A stretch of DNA of 64,000 nt from Trebonia sp050013875 (GTDB lineage: Bacteria > Actinomycetota > Actinomycetes > Streptosporangiales > Streptosporangiaceae). Every line of letters starts with the position of its first letter. The first letter of the stretch is position 1. The stretch spans positions 6,815 through 70,814 of the forward strand of contig JBEKEK010000054.1 of NCBI GenBank assembly GCA_050013875.1, in the 5' to 3' direction. The translations under genes and the position numbers were made by a program. Of the stretch, positions 34,735 through 43,810 are shown piece after piece. Under the pieces are notes generated by a model that did not search any database, was not told the DNA's origin, and worked only from the letters and a program-made list of their open reading frames with translations.

Positions 34735-35271
34735 ATGGACATCACCGCGGACGCGGCCGGCGCGACCGGGCCGCAGGAGACAGCGCCCGGGCCTGAGATA
34801 GCGGGCGACCCGCTGGCCCTGGAGCGACAGGTGTGCTTCGCGCTGTCGATCGCCGCCCGCAGCGTGCTGAGCGTTTACCGTCCGCTGCTTGAGCCGATGG
34901 GACTGACCCACCCGCAGTACCTGGTGATGCTGGCGCTGTGGGGGAAGTCCCCGCTGGCGGTCAAGGAGCTCATCGAGATGCTCCAGCTGGACGGCCCCAC
35001 GCTGTCGCCGCTGCTCAAGCGCCTTGAGGCAGGCGGCCTGGTCACCAGAACCCGCGACCCGCGGGACGAGCGGCAGCTGCGCGTGGACCTCACGCCACGG
35101 GGGCGCGCGCTGCGCGAGGACGCGCTGCGCATCCCGCCGGCGATCGTCGCCAAGCTCGGCATGAGCCTCGGTGACCTCGAGGAACTGCACAAGGGCCTGA
35201 CCGCCATCAACGAGGCGGCCCGCCGGGCCGGCGTCAAGCCGCTGCCCGCTCCGGCCGAGGACAGCGTCTAG
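34735..35271 (+). CDS. MarR/OhrR-family regulator
   Basis: 178 residues. ALERQVCFALSIAARSVLSV carries the reactive cysteine position typical of OhrR, followed by YRPLLEPMGLTHPQYLVMLA and the winged helix (VKELIEMLQLDGPTLSPLLK, RLEAGGLVTRTRDPRDERQL). OhrR senses organic peroxides by oxidation of that cysteine. No ohr peroxidase gene is next to it; the divergent operon here is a membrane peptide and TPR protein. Confidence 0.85.
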   Translation: MDITADAAGATGPQETAPGPEIAGDPLALERQVCFALSIAARSVLSVYRPLLEPMGLTHPQYLVMLALWGKSPLAVKELIEMLQLDGPTLSPLLKRLEAGGLVTRTRDPRDERQLRVDLTPRGRALREDALRIPPAIVAKLGMSLGDLEELHKGLTAINEAARRAGVKPLPAPAEDSV

Positions 35272-35291
35272 GGCTGGCCGGGGCCGGTACT

Positions 35292-35762
35292 GTGAGCCGT
35301 ATGGACGACGAGTTCCCGGTTTCCTACGAGGGCGTTCCCCCCGGCGTTCCGGTGCTGACCAGGGACGGCGAGCAGTTCGGTTTCCTTGAGCACGTTCTTG
35401 AGGTGGCTGAGGAAGACATCTTCGAGGGCATCGTGGTATGGGTGGGCAGCGGCAGCTGGGTGGACCGCCGGATCCAGCGTGACCTGAGCCAGGGCCACCT
35501 GTCGGCCGCCCGCCGGCTGGAGGCATTCCGCCATCAGGACCTGCGCTTCGTCGAGGCGGACAAGGTCGCGGCGATCACCGTCGGCTACATCCGCTGCGAC
35601 CTGGACCTGTCCGAGGCGGCGACGCTGCCGCCGCCCACGGGCGCGCCGGTCTTCTACGCCAACGCGATCGACCAGGCCAATCCGCCCAACCCGTTCACCG
35701 GCCGGTACGGGAACCAGATGTACGGTGGCATGTTCCGCCGCGCCCGGTGGACTCAGGAGTAG
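35292..35762 (+). CDS. PRC-barrel-like hypothetical protein
   Basis: 156 residues from GTG 35292; ATG 35301 is as likely. VPPGVPVLTRDGEQFGFLEH, VLEVAEEDIFEGIVVWVGSG and DLRFVEADKVAAITVGYIRC give the beta strands of a PRC-barrel-like domain. The C-terminus (FTGRYGNQMYGGMFRRARW) is Gly/Tyr/Arg-rich. Role unknown. It follows the OhrR-like gene by 20 bases, probably in the same transcript. Confidence 0.6.
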   Translation: MSRMDDEFPVSYEGVPPGVPVLTRDGEQFGFLEHVLEVAEEDIFEGIVVWVGSGSWVDRRIQRDLSQGHLSAARRLEAFRHQDLRFVEADKVAAITVGYIRCDLDLSEAATLPPPTGAPVFYANAIDQANPPNPFTGRYGNQMYGGMFRRARWTQE

Positions 35763-35766
35763 CCGC

Positions 35767-36807
35767 TTAACGGGTGACCTGACCGATCGGCAGCGCGCGT
35801 TCGACCATGCCGTAGGCGTTCTCGCCGTCCCAGGAGTAACGGGCGCCGCCTTGGTGCAGGAAGAGGTCCCGGTCGGCGGTGCCGGAGTTGAGGGCGGGGA
35901 CGGCGGCGAGGGCGGCCCGGCCGGCGGTGGCACAGCTGGTGGTGGTGCGGGCCATAACGCGATGGGTGCCTAGCTCACTGCGCAGGGCGAAACCGACGTC
36001 GCCGCCCTCGGGCTTGAATGTGGTCAGCCACGGCACCTCGACCGGCGTGGCCGGGTACATCCGCTCGCCGTCGAACACGAAGCCAAGGGCGTAACCGGCG
36101 GTGCCGTCGGGCAGGTCAGGGAACGCGGTGTAGCCGAACGCGCGGCCGCTCGGGAACACCGCCGCCTGCCACGTGTGCCCGTGGAACCGCGTCATGACGC
36201 GCACGCCGAACCGGTAGATGCGCAGCCCGGACGCGGTGAACTCGATCGTCGGGTCGTCGCCGACGCGCAGCGTGCCTCGCGCGGTGAACAGCTGCTCGTG
36301 GCGGTGGCCGGCATCAATCAGCTTCTGTTCTGGACTGCCGTCGCGCTCGACCCAGGGCGGGACCGCCATGGTGAGCTCCGCGTGGATCTCGACGTCGACC
36401 TGCGGCCCGGTGGCGACGTGGCCTGCCGCCTGGTCGGCGACGTTGGTGTCGACGGCCGGGCCGTGGAAGCGAACGCTCCAGCGCCGGAAGGGCTCCAGGC
36501 ACTGGAAGCGGACCGGGCCGCTGCCGAGGACGGTTGGCTCGCGGTGCTCGTCCTGCGTGGGGTAGGCGTCGGCGACGGTGTTGCCAACCAGGACACGACC
36601 GCCGGCGAAGGCGATATTGGCCTGTACGGCCGGGCGGTCCCAGTCCTGGCCGACGCGTTCGACGCCGAACCGGGGCAGGGCGAAACGGCCCTGGTCGTCG
36701 TGCAGCCAGATGTTGGTCGCCTGGCGCAGGCGCGGGTCGGCCGGCCGGTGCTCGAGGAAGTGCTCACGAGCCGGCCCAAGGCCCGCACTCAGATCGACGG
36801 GGGTCAC
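35767..36807 (-). CDS. hypothetical protein, lipocalin/AttH-like beta barrel (DUF7064/7065 type)
   Basis: 346 residues of beta-rich sequence: EHFLEHRPADPRLRQATNIW, QDWDRPAVQANIAFAGGRVL, RVMTRFHGHTWQAAVFPSGR, AFGYTAFPDLPDGTAGYALG. I recognise the layout of large lipocalin-like proteins often found near lipid-modifying enzymes in mycobacteria, but not a function. It lies 36 bases after the remnant sulfotransferase, so both may once have formed an operon. Confidence 0.6.
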   Translation of the reverse strand: MTPVDLSAGLGPAREHFLEHRPADPRLRQATNIWLHDDQGRFALPRFGVERVGQDWDRPAVQANIAFAGGRVLVGNTVADAYPTQDEHREPTVLGSGPVRFQCLEPFRRWSVRFHGPAVDTNVADQAAGHVATGPQVDVEIHAELTMAVPPWVERDGSPEQKLIDAGHRHEQLFTARGTLRVGDDPTIEFTASGLRIYRFGVRVMTRFHGHTWQAAVFPSGRAFGYTAFPDLPDGTAGYALGFVFDGERMYPATPVEVPWLTTFKPEGGDVGFALRSELGTHRVMARTTTSCATAGRAALAAVPALNSGTADRDLFLHQGGARYSWDGENAYGMVERALPIGQVTR

Positions 36808-36842
36808 GGCTGCTCCTAGCGTTGGTCGAATCGGTTCAGCGG

Positions 36843-37496
36843 TTAGATCAGCCCAGCGAAGCGGTCACGGTAGGCGGGGAACGCGTCGGCCAGATCGGCG
36901 TCCGACAGGCCGTAGTCGGCGGCGTGGTGAACATGCTCGCCGCGGACCCTGCTTTCGCCGCGGCTGGGTCGCTGCCGGTCGAGATGGGCCGTCAGCGCCC
37001 GATGGAATGCGTTCGTGTACGGCAGCCCGAACCGCTCGTAGATGGCGTGCACCGCGTCCCTTGGGCGGGCTAGCAGGTCGCGGTACGCGATGTCCAAGAC
37101 GGCACGGTCCACGGCGGGCAGTGACCGGTCGGCCATCGCGCGCTCGAAGGCCGCTCCCCACAGCGCGCGGACGGCAGCGCCGACCTGGCGGGGGTCGGCC
37201 CGCGGTATGTACATCGCCTGATTGGTGTGGATGAGCTTGGCCAGCGAGGCCATCGCGGTCACGGGATCGCGATGGGTCTGCACTAGGCAGGCGTCGGGGT
37301 AGGTGTCCAGGAGTTCGGCCAAGCCGAACAGGTGCTCAGGTGACTTGAGCGTCCAGCGGCCGCGCGGGCCCTTCCACTGGAGTTCCTGCAGGACCCGCTG
37401 GTGTGTGCGGTACTTGCCGGTGTGCCGGGCGGCGGCGAACCAGGTCGCGTAGGACTCGAGCCCGAAGCGGTGGTAGAAGTTGGCGCTGGCGAAGTT
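36843..37496 (-). pseudogene. sulfotransferase family protein, N-terminus missing
   Basis: The recognisable part is the C-terminal ~215 residues: YRTHQRVLQELQWKGPRGRW, TLKSPEHLFGLAELLDTYPD, LVQTHRDPVTAMASLAKLIH, DIAYRDLLARPRDAVHAIYE. The N-terminal PAPS 5'-phosphosulfate loop that all sulfotransferases need is absent, because at about 37496 the sequence switches to a P450 fragment on the other strand. The ORF remains open to 37586 but that stretch is antisense to the P450. Probably inactive. Confidence 0.75.
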
Positions 37497-37499
37497 TGG

Positions 37500-37763
37500 G
37501 ACGAGCGCGTCTTCGACCAGCCCGAGCGGCTCGATCTCACCAGGACGCCGAACCGCCACCTCGCCTTCGGCGGCGCGGGCGCGCATTACTGCGTCGGCTC
37601 CAACCTGGGCAGGGTGACCCTCCGCTCGATCCTGCGCGAGCTACTCGACCGCCTGCCCGATATCGAAGCCGGCCAACCCCGCTATCTCGCCAGTTGCATC
37701 GTCTCGGGCATCGTGTTCCTGCCCGTGCGGGCCTGGGCGGGCAAGTGGATGACGGATGCCTAG
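37500..37763 (+). pseudogene. cytochrome P450 C-terminal fragment
   Basis: About 88 residues: DERVFDQPERLDLTRTPNRH, the heme-binding loop LAFGGAGAHYCVGSNLGR with the cysteine ligand, and ILRELLDRLPDIEAGQPRYL. Everything before the 'ERR/heme' region of a ~400-residue P450 is missing, and it joins the 5'-truncated sulfotransferase head to head. No start codon context is present. It also overlaps the 3' end of the S9 peptidase gene. Confidence 0.85.
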
Positions 37764-39872
37764 GGCGTCGTTGAGGAAGGCAAGCTGGTGGCGCAGTAGC
37801 TGGCTGACGGTGTTCTCGTCGGTGGGCGTGTGGGTCGAGCCGGACAGCGGCAGGACCTGGTGCGGGCGGCCGGCCGCCAGCAGTGCCGACGACATCCGGA
37901 GCGTGTGCGCCACCACAACGTTGTCGTCGGCCATCCCGTGGATGAGCAGCAGTGGCCGGGTCAGGCCGGCGGCGTAAGTCATGGTCGAGGAACGCTCGTA
38001 GCCACCTGGGTTCTCGGCCGGCCGGCCGAGGAACCGCTCCCGCCAGTGCGTGTCGTAGAGCCGCTGATCGTGCGGGCCAGCGCCGGAGATCGCGGCGTGG
38101 AAGACGTCCGGCCGACGGATCACGGCCATCGCGGCGAGCGAGCCGCCGAACGACCAGCCCCGGATCCCGACCCGGGTCAGGTCCAGGTCACCGAACCGCT
38201 CCGCCACCGCTTGCAGCGCGTCGGCCTGATCCTCCACCGGCGCGGACAGGGTATCGCCGTACACCGTCTTCTCCCAGGCGGGCCCCCGGCCAGGGGTACC
38301 GCGCCCGTCCGCGACCAGCACCGCGAAGCCGTGCTCGGCGAACCACTGGTCCTCGCAGAACGTGCTGCTGCGCATCCGGACCACGAGTTGACCGGCCGGG
38401 CCGCCGTAGGGGCTCAGCAGCACCGGGAGGCGCACCCCCGGTTCGTACCAGGAGGGCAGCAGCAGGGCTGCCCGCAGCGCCCGCGCGCCAACCGTCAGCC
38501 AGGTGATTCTCGGGCTGAGCACGGGCTCGGCCGCCAGGCTGGCGATGGCGTGCTGGCCGGCCGCGCCTGCCCGGCTGGCGGTCATCGCGTCCCCTGCCTC
38601 GGTGCGCGAGAACCGCACCACGGTGCCGCCGGCCGCGCTACCGCCGTGCACACCCGGTGAATCGCTGAGCCGGGTCAGGCCCGTCCGCGGGTCATAGCGC
38701 CAGAGGTGCTCCTCGGTGGGCTCCTGGGTGCCGATGAAGTAGACCGTCTCGCCGTCGGCCCCGTTCACCTCGCGGACCTGCAGGCCGTCGGGGGTGACCG
38801 GGGTGCTGTCGATGACCAGCCGCCGGGCATCGCCGATATCGGATACCCGCACCAGGAGGCCGGCCACGGTCCGCAGCGGCGCCCCGTAGGTGAGCTGCAC
38901 CCAGGCCGGGTCGCGCTCCTCGTGCAGAATCGTCGTCGCGCCGGTCACCGGGTCGGCGCCGAGGATGAGCACGGTCCGCTGGTCGCGGCTCTGCACCGTG
39001 AGCAGCGGCCCGTGCGCGTCCCAGCTCGCGGCGGCCAGGTACTCGAACGCCTGCCGGTCCCAGCCGACCTCGGTCCTTGAGCCGTCCAGCCGGAGCACGT
39101 GCAGCGTCACGTCCGCGTTGGCGGTCCCGGCGGCCGGGTACCGGATCGCACGCGGCTGGCTCTGCGGATTGGCCGGGTCCGCGATCCACCACCGCAGCAC
39201 CGGGGAGTTGTCGACCCGCGCGGCCAGCAGCCGCCGGCCGTCGGGCGCCCACCAGAAACCGCGGTCCCGGTACATGGACTCGGCCGCGGCGTGCTCAGCG
39301 AGCCCGTAGCTGACCTCGGCGTGCTCCGGCTCGGCGAGCACCTGACTGGTGCCGTCGCCGAGTTCGGCCACGTGCAGCGCCCCGTCGGTGACATACGCGA
39401 CGCGCTGCCCGGCGGGGTCGATTCGCGGTTCCGTCACCGGCCCGGCGGTGGGCACCAGCCGCGGGAGCTCATCCGGCCGCACCCGGCCGCCCCGCGCGCC
39501 GCCCTGGCCGAGCAGTAGCACCCAGAGCCGGCCGTCCAGCGCGAACGCCACGGTGCGGCAGTCCACGTCGGCCGAGTAGGCGACGATTCCGCCCGCCAGC
39601 TCACGGGCGCGTTCCCGGCGGATTCGCTCGGCCTCGGGAACATCGCCCGACCCGGCGTTCCACCCGGCGGCCGGGTCGGCCAGCAGCTGCTCGCCCTGGC
39701 CGGCTGCCAGGTCAAGCAGCCACAGGCAGGTGACGGGATCCTCGCCGCCCTTGCTCCGCAGGAAAAGCACGCGCTCGCCATCGGCCGAGATCGTCACCGC
39801 GCGCGGGACCCCGAGCGAAAAGCGCCGGGTCCTGGCCAGCTGACGGGGAAACTCATCCAGCACCATGTCCAT
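37641..39872 (-). CDS. S9-family (DPP IV/prolyl oligopeptidase type) peptidase
   Basis: 743 residues. N-terminal beta-propeller (TISADGERVLFLRSKGGEDP, RDRGFWWAPDGRRLLAARVD), C-terminal alpha/beta hydrolase: nucleophile Ser in GIRGWSFGGSLAAMAVIRR, acid in LLIHGMADDNVV, His in SGSTHTPTDEN. Cleaves short peptides after proline or alanine. The normal domain ends at LRHQLAFLNDALG; the last ~40 residues (HPLARPGPHGQEHDARDDAT...) are encoded antisense to the P450 remnant, so the original stop was lost. ATG 39866 is better spaced from GGAAG than 39872. Confidence 0.88.
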   Translation of the reverse strand: MDMVLDEFPRQLARTRRFSLGVPRAVTISADGERVLFLRSKGGEDPVTCLWLLDLAAGQGEQLLADPAAGWNAGSGDVPEAERIRRERARELAGGIVAYSADVDCRTVAFALDGRLWVLLLGQGGARGGRVRPDELPRLVPTAGPVTEPRIDPAGQRVAYVTDGALHVAELGDGTSQVLAEPEHAEVSYGLAEHAAAESMYRDRGFWWAPDGRRLLAARVDNSPVLRWWIADPANPQSQPRAIRYPAAGTANADVTLHVLRLDGSRTEVGWDRQAFEYLAAASWDAHGPLLTVQSRDQRTVLILGADPVTGATTILHEERDPAWVQLTYGAPLRTVAGLLVRVSDIGDARRLVIDSTPVTPDGLQVREVNGADGETVYFIGTQEPTEEHLWRYDPRTGLTRLSDSPGVHGGSAAGGTVVRFSRTEAGDAMTASRAGAAGQHAIASLAAEPVLSPRITWLTVGARALRAALLLPSWYEPGVRLPVLLSPYGGPAGQLVVRMRSSTFCEDQWFAEHGFAVLVADGRGTPGRGPAWEKTVYGDTLSAPVEDQADALQAVAERFGDLDLTRVGIRGWSFGGSLAAMAVIRRPDVFHAAISGAGPHDQRLYDTHWRERFLGRPAENPGGYERSSTMTYAAGLTRPLLLIHGMADDNVVVAHTLRMSSALLAAGRPHQVLPLSGSTHTPTDENTVSQLLRHQLAFLNDALGIRHPLARPGPHGQEHDARDDATGEIAGLAGFDIGQAVE

Positions 39873-39963
39873 AATCTTCCACAGGTGTCACCCCCACCGT
39901 CACCCCCACGCGACGCCCGCCCAAGCCCCGCCCTGCCGCCTACGCCAACCACCTGTTAGAAAG

Positions 39964-40139
39964 CTGTCACCTACGCCAACGACATCGCCCAGTGGTGTCA
40001 ATGGCGTAACCGACAGGTTCGAGCAGGTCAATGGCGTAACCGACAGGTCACGCCCCTGTCAGCTACGCCAACGACATCGCCCAGTGGTGTCAATGGCGTA
40101 ACCGACAGGTCTATCGCGTGGTTGGCGTAACCGACAGGT
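39964..40139. repeat. cluster of 17-bp direct and inverted repeats upstream of the S9 peptidase
   Basis: TGGCGTAACCGACAGGT occurs at 40002, 40032, 40094 and 40123. Two 55-bp copies (39964-40018 and 40056-40110; 54 of 55 identical) each pair an inverted CTGTCAxCTACGCCA with one direct unit. Unit starts are 30, 62 and 29 bases apart, i.e. close to three, six and three helical turns. It fills most of the 317-base gap 39873-40189. Confidence 0.85.
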
Positions 40140-40189
40140 CGCGGCCGACGCTCGGGCGGTAGCTGAGTCAGTCGCCCTCGGGAACCCGG

Positions 40190-41425
40190 TTAGGCAAGCA
40201 TGGTCCTGCCGTACCAGTCGGACGCGTCGCGGACGCCGGGCAGGGTGAAGAAGTAGCCGCCGCCGAACGGCTGCACGTAGTCGACGAGCGGCTCGCCGAT
40301 CAGGCGCCGCTGGACCGTCTCGAACTGGCGCTGCACGTCCTGCTGGTAGCAGATGAAGATATGGCCGGTCTGCAGGTTCCCGTTGAGGTCCACGCCGAGG
40401 TCGTAGTTGTAGGAACGGCGGATGAGGCGCTGGTTGGCGGTCGCGGGTGTCCGCGGGTTCGCGAGCCTGATGTGGGCGTCGAGCGGGATCACGTCGCCGT
40501 TCGGGTCGGCCTTGTAGTCGGGCGTGTCGAACTCGCTGGTCCCGTCGAGCGGCGCGCCGGTGTCGCGGCGACGGCCGAACATCGTCTCCTGCTCGTTGAT
40601 CGACACCCGATCCCAGAACTCCACCAGCATCCGGATCAACCGGACGACGACGTAGCTTCCGTCCCGCGCCCAGGCAGGCTCCTTCGGGTCGTCGACCCAG
40701 ACCAGGGCGCTCGCGAGCTGGCCGGCCGGGTTGGCGGTGCCGTCCTTGAAGCCGAGCAGGTTCCGCGATGTGCCCGAGGGGCGGGGCGGCGAGTTGTAAC
40801 CCTCCATCTTCCACGCCAGCTGCATGCCGCCCCTGGTGTGCTTGGTGACGTCCCTGATCGCGTGGTGAATGGTGTCCGGGTGATTGGCGCACAGCTGCAG
40901 CAGCAGGTCGCCACCGAGGAAGGCGGACTCGAGCGAGTCGTTCGGGAAGGCGGCCATCGGCGTGAGCTTGAGCGGCTTGTTTCCGGCGAGGTTGTAGCGG
41001 TCGTCGAACAAGGTTGAGCCGACCGACATCGTCACGGTCAGTCCGTCGGCGGGGACGACGGGGCCGAGCACGTCGCTGTCCGACGGCGGCTGGCTGACGC
41101 CGAGGTTGGGCGGGGTGCCGCCGGCGGTGAGAAAGCGCGCCCGGGCGGTGACCGCCCGCAGCAGGTCCGCCAGCTCCGCCCTGCCCGACGCCGCCGCGTT
41201 GAACGAGGCCACACAGGTAAACGCCTGCTTGCTGGCCGGCCCGGGGGTCAGCACCCCGGACTGGTGCACTCCGTGAAACGGGTACGACGCCTCGGTCACC
41301 GGTCCGCTGACGGTGGCCGCGTCCGCGTCGGCGCGGGCACCGCCAATCAGCACGCCGCCCGCCAGCGCGGTGCCGGCCGCGCCGGCGGCGGTGCCCTTGA
41401 GGAAGTTGCGGCGATTGATGTTCAC
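40190..41425 (-). CDS. efeB: Dyp-type heme peroxidase EfeB (Tat-exported)
   Basis: 411 residues. Tat signal RRNFLKGTAAGAAGTALAGG. Dyp motif GFKDGTANPAGQ (catalytic Asp), later LDAHIRLANPRTP giving the proximal heme histidine, and FICYQQDVQRQFETVQRRL. EfeB is the periplasmic/extracytoplasmic partner of EfeU and EfeO in ferrous iron (or heme-iron) uptake. It follows the EfeUO fusion by 57 bases, on the same strand, downstream of one IdeR-like box. Confidence 0.92.
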   Translation of the reverse strand: MNINRRNFLKGTAAGAAGTALAGGVLIGGARADADAATVSGPVTEASYPFHGVHQSGVLTPGPASKQAFTCVASFNAAASGRAELADLLRAVTARARFLTAGGTPPNLGVSQPPSDSDVLGPVVPADGLTVTMSVGSTLFDDRYNLAGNKPLKLTPMAAFPNDSLESAFLGGDLLLQLCANHPDTIHHAIRDVTKHTRGGMQLAWKMEGYNSPPRPSGTSRNLLGFKDGTANPAGQLASALVWVDDPKEPAWARDGSYVVVRLIRMLVEFWDRVSINEQETMFGRRRDTGAPLDGTSEFDTPDYKADPNGDVIPLDAHIRLANPRTPATANQRLIRRSYNYDLGVDLNGNLQTGHIFICYQQDVQRQFETVQRRLIGEPLVDYVQPFGGGYFFTLPGVRDASDWYGRTMLA

Positions 41426-41482
41426 GGGAAAGCTCTCCTGGGGTTGCTGCAGCGGAACGGATGCTGGCCGGGGGCGAAAGAA

Positions 41483-43720
41483 TTAGTGCGTGGGGGGAAC
41501 TTCCAGCAGATCCGGAACGGTCGCGAGTGTTTCCAGCAGCGCACCGATGGCCGCGTCCACGTGCTGGCGCTGGCCGAGGGTGACCGCGGTGAGCGGCTGC
41601 CATCGGCCGCCGCTGGCCCGGGTCGCCAGCAGCGCGCCGTCGAGCGTCTCCAGCTCGCTTTCCGCGGCCGCCACCAGGCCGGGGTCCCGCGCGTTGATGA
41701 GCGCGGCCTCGTACCCGAGGACAACCCGGTCGACCTGGGTGTCGGCGTACGTCATCGCGTACGCGGCGCCCGCGCCGTAGTCGTCGACGCCGGACAGATG
41801 GTCGCGGAGGGCGTCCTCGATGATCTCGTGGACGCGGAGCGGCAGCTGCGTCGGGTCGCCCGCGAGGTCGTCGGTGGTCAGGTTCTGCCGCACCGCGGCG
41901 ACGTTCTCCGCCAGCGCGCTGGCCACCGGAAGCAGTTCCTTCGCGGGCTGGCCCGCCCACAGGCCGTACTCAAGACGGTGCAGGCCGGTGAAGCCCTTGT
42001 CATTGACGCCACCCGGCAGGCCGCCGGCCAGCCCGTCGACTGCCAGCCCAAGGTCGCCGAAGCTATCGTAGGACGCGCCGACCCGCTCCCAGGCCTGCTG
42101 GGCGGGCAGCCAGTCCTTCTTGGCCTGCGCGATGTCGCCCTGGCCGAGGTCCTGCTTGAGCTTGCTGACGTCCGCTGCCAGGTCGGCCAGCTGAGCGGCG
42201 GCGTACTTCTGGTAGAGCTCGTTCGGCGGCGTCAGTTCCTTGCGGGTGACCGGCCGCACCGCGACCGGGGCCGCGACCGTGCCCGTGGCACTGACCGTGA
42301 CCGGCTGCGACACCATGGCCGGCTGAGAGCCCATCAGGCATTTGAACGTGTAGCTGCCGGCGCCGAGGGTCGCCGTCAGCGGCGCGAAGGTACCAGGGCC
42401 GAGCGTCTCGATCTCACCCACGATCGCGCCGTCGGCGTTGTCGAGGTTGATCTCGCCCGCCAGGCCGGACTTGTTGGTGACGGTAAACGTCTGCGTGCCC
42501 GCCTCGGCGGACGACCATTGCGGCGCGCACTCGGTCGCCGTCACCGACAGCGCCGCGCCGGTGCTGCTGGCCGCGGCGGGCAGCGCGGCGATCGTCAGGC
42601 CGGCCGCGAGGGCGGGGACGATGACGAGGACGCCCGCCACCGCCCACGGCCGTCCGGCCGCCAGCCGCTCCCAGCGGCCCGGGCCGGGTGCCGGGGAGGG
42701 AGTGCCCGCGGCGGTGCCGGCCGCGGAGTTGGCGGCCGCGGAGTTGGCGGCCGCGGAGTTGGCGGCCGCGGCCGTGCCGGGCACCGCCGTGCCGGGCGCG
42801 GTGGTCCCGGCCGCGGAGGTGCCGGCGGCAAGGCTGGCTGCGCCGGGACTGGCGGCCTCGCCCCTCGTGGCGGGGCGGACGGCCCGGCCCGCGTTCACGA
42901 AGGCCGGGATGACGACGGCGAGGTACGCGAGATAGGCGGTGACCTGGAGAACGGTCATCTTGGGGGACAGCTCGGTGATGCCGGTGATGATCGACGCCCA
43001 CCACGAGGCCGGGTCGATGTGCGCGGTCAGGTCGAACGCGGTCCACGCGTGGCCGGGCAGCAGATTCGCGTCCTGCAGGTCACCGAGACCGTACGCGAGC
43101 ACTCCCGCGGCGATGACGATGAGCGCGATCGCGGTCCGGTTGAAGAACACGCCGACGTTCAGGTGGACCGCCCGGCGGTAGAGCAGCCAGCAGAGGGTGA
43201 CCGCCGCGGCGATGCCGATCGCGGCGCCGACGAGCGGCGCCACCGTCTGCCCGGAGGCCCGGGCCGCCGTCCACAGGAACAGGGTCGTCTCCAGGCCCTC
43301 GCGGCCAACGGAGAGGAACGCGGTGATCGTGAGCGCCCCGGTGCCGACCGCGGCGGCCCGCGCCACCTCGCCGCGCAGGTGCGCCGACAAGGTGGCGGCG
43401 GTACGGCGCATCCAGAAGATCATCGCGGTCACCAGGCCAACCGCGAACACGCTGAGGATGCCGCCGACCGCCTCCTGGCCCGAGCTTGACAGCACGCTGA
43501 CCGAGAACGTCAGCACCGCGGCGAAGGCGCCCGCGAGGGTCACCGCCCCGAGCACGCCGAGCCAGATCGGCGCCGTCGATATCCGCGCCTGGCCGTCGCG
43601 CCCGGCCCGCGCCGGCGCCGTCTTGCGCACTGCGGCCAGCAGGATGGTCACCACGAGGCCGGCCTCAAGGCCCTCACGGAGCCCGATCAGCAGGTTAGGT
43701 ACGCTGTCCGCCCAAGTCAC
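41483..43720 (-). CDS. EfeU-EfeO fusion: iron permease plus cupredoxin/M75 protein
   Basis: 745 residues. Residues ~1-270: FTR1/EfeU permease with both REGLE motifs (LIGLREGLEAGLVV and VGREGLETTLFLW) and multiple membrane segments. Then a low-complexity linker with AAAN-S repeats, one further membrane helix (WAVAGVLVIVPALAAGLTIA), an EfeO cupredoxin-like strand set (YTFKCLMGSQPAMV) and an M75 domain (GFTGLHRLEYGLWAGQPA with the HxxE). Usually EfeU and EfeO are separate. GTG 43720 lacks a ribosome binding site; leaderless start next to the IdeR-like box is plausible. Confidence 0.9.
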   Translation of the reverse strand: MTWADSVPNLLIGLREGLEAGLVVTILLAAVRKTAPARAGRDGQARISTAPIWLGVLGAVTLAGAFAAVLTFSVSVLSSSGQEAVGGILSVFAVGLVTAMIFWMRRTAATLSAHLRGEVARAAAVGTGALTITAFLSVGREGLETTLFLWTAARASGQTVAPLVGAAIGIAAAVTLCWLLYRRAVHLNVGVFFNRTAIALIVIAAGVLAYGLGDLQDANLLPGHAWTAFDLTAHIDPASWWASIITGITELSPKMTVLQVTAYLAYLAVVIPAFVNAGRAVRPATRGEAASPGAASLAAGTSAAGTTAPGTAVPGTAAAANSAAANSAAANSAAGTAAGTPSPAPGPGRWERLAAGRPWAVAGVLVIVPALAAGLTIAALPAAASSTGAALSVTATECAPQWSSAEAGTQTFTVTNKSGLAGEINLDNADGAIVGEIETLGPGTFAPLTATLGAGSYTFKCLMGSQPAMVSQPVTVSATGTVAAPVAVRPVTRKELTPPNELYQKYAAAQLADLAADVSKLKQDLGQGDIAQAKKDWLPAQQAWERVGASYDSFGDLGLAVDGLAGGLPGGVNDKGFTGLHRLEYGLWAGQPAKELLPVASALAENVAAVRQNLTTDDLAGDPTQLPLRVHEIIEDALRDHLSGVDDYGAGAAYAMTYADTQVDRVVLGYEAALINARDPGLVAAAESELETLDGALLATRASGGRWQPLTAVTLGQRQHVDAAIGALLETLATVPDLLEVPPTH

Positions 43721-43726
43721 GCAGAC

Positions 43727-43745
43727 TAAGGTAAGGCTTACCTAA
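43727..43745. promoter_or_regulatory. IdeR/DmdR-type iron box
   Basis: TAAGGTAAGGCTTACCTAA matches the actinobacterial consensus TTAGGTTAGGCTAACCTAA at 16 of 19 positions and is a dyad (AGGTAAG-G-CTTACCT). It ends 7 bases before the efeUO GTG, where it would block the promoter in iron-replete cells. Confidence 0.85.
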
Positions 43746-43810
43746 GTTTCCTGTCTACTGGGAGTGACGCAGCTCACCTGAAGAAGTTCTTTACCATCTT
43801 GCCGGAGGCC

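Noticed and set aside
34552..35526. Upstream part of the long minus-strand ORF before the TPR gene
   Set aside because: Antisense to the OhrR-like and PRC-like genes; TPR homology begins at 34551 or 34536.
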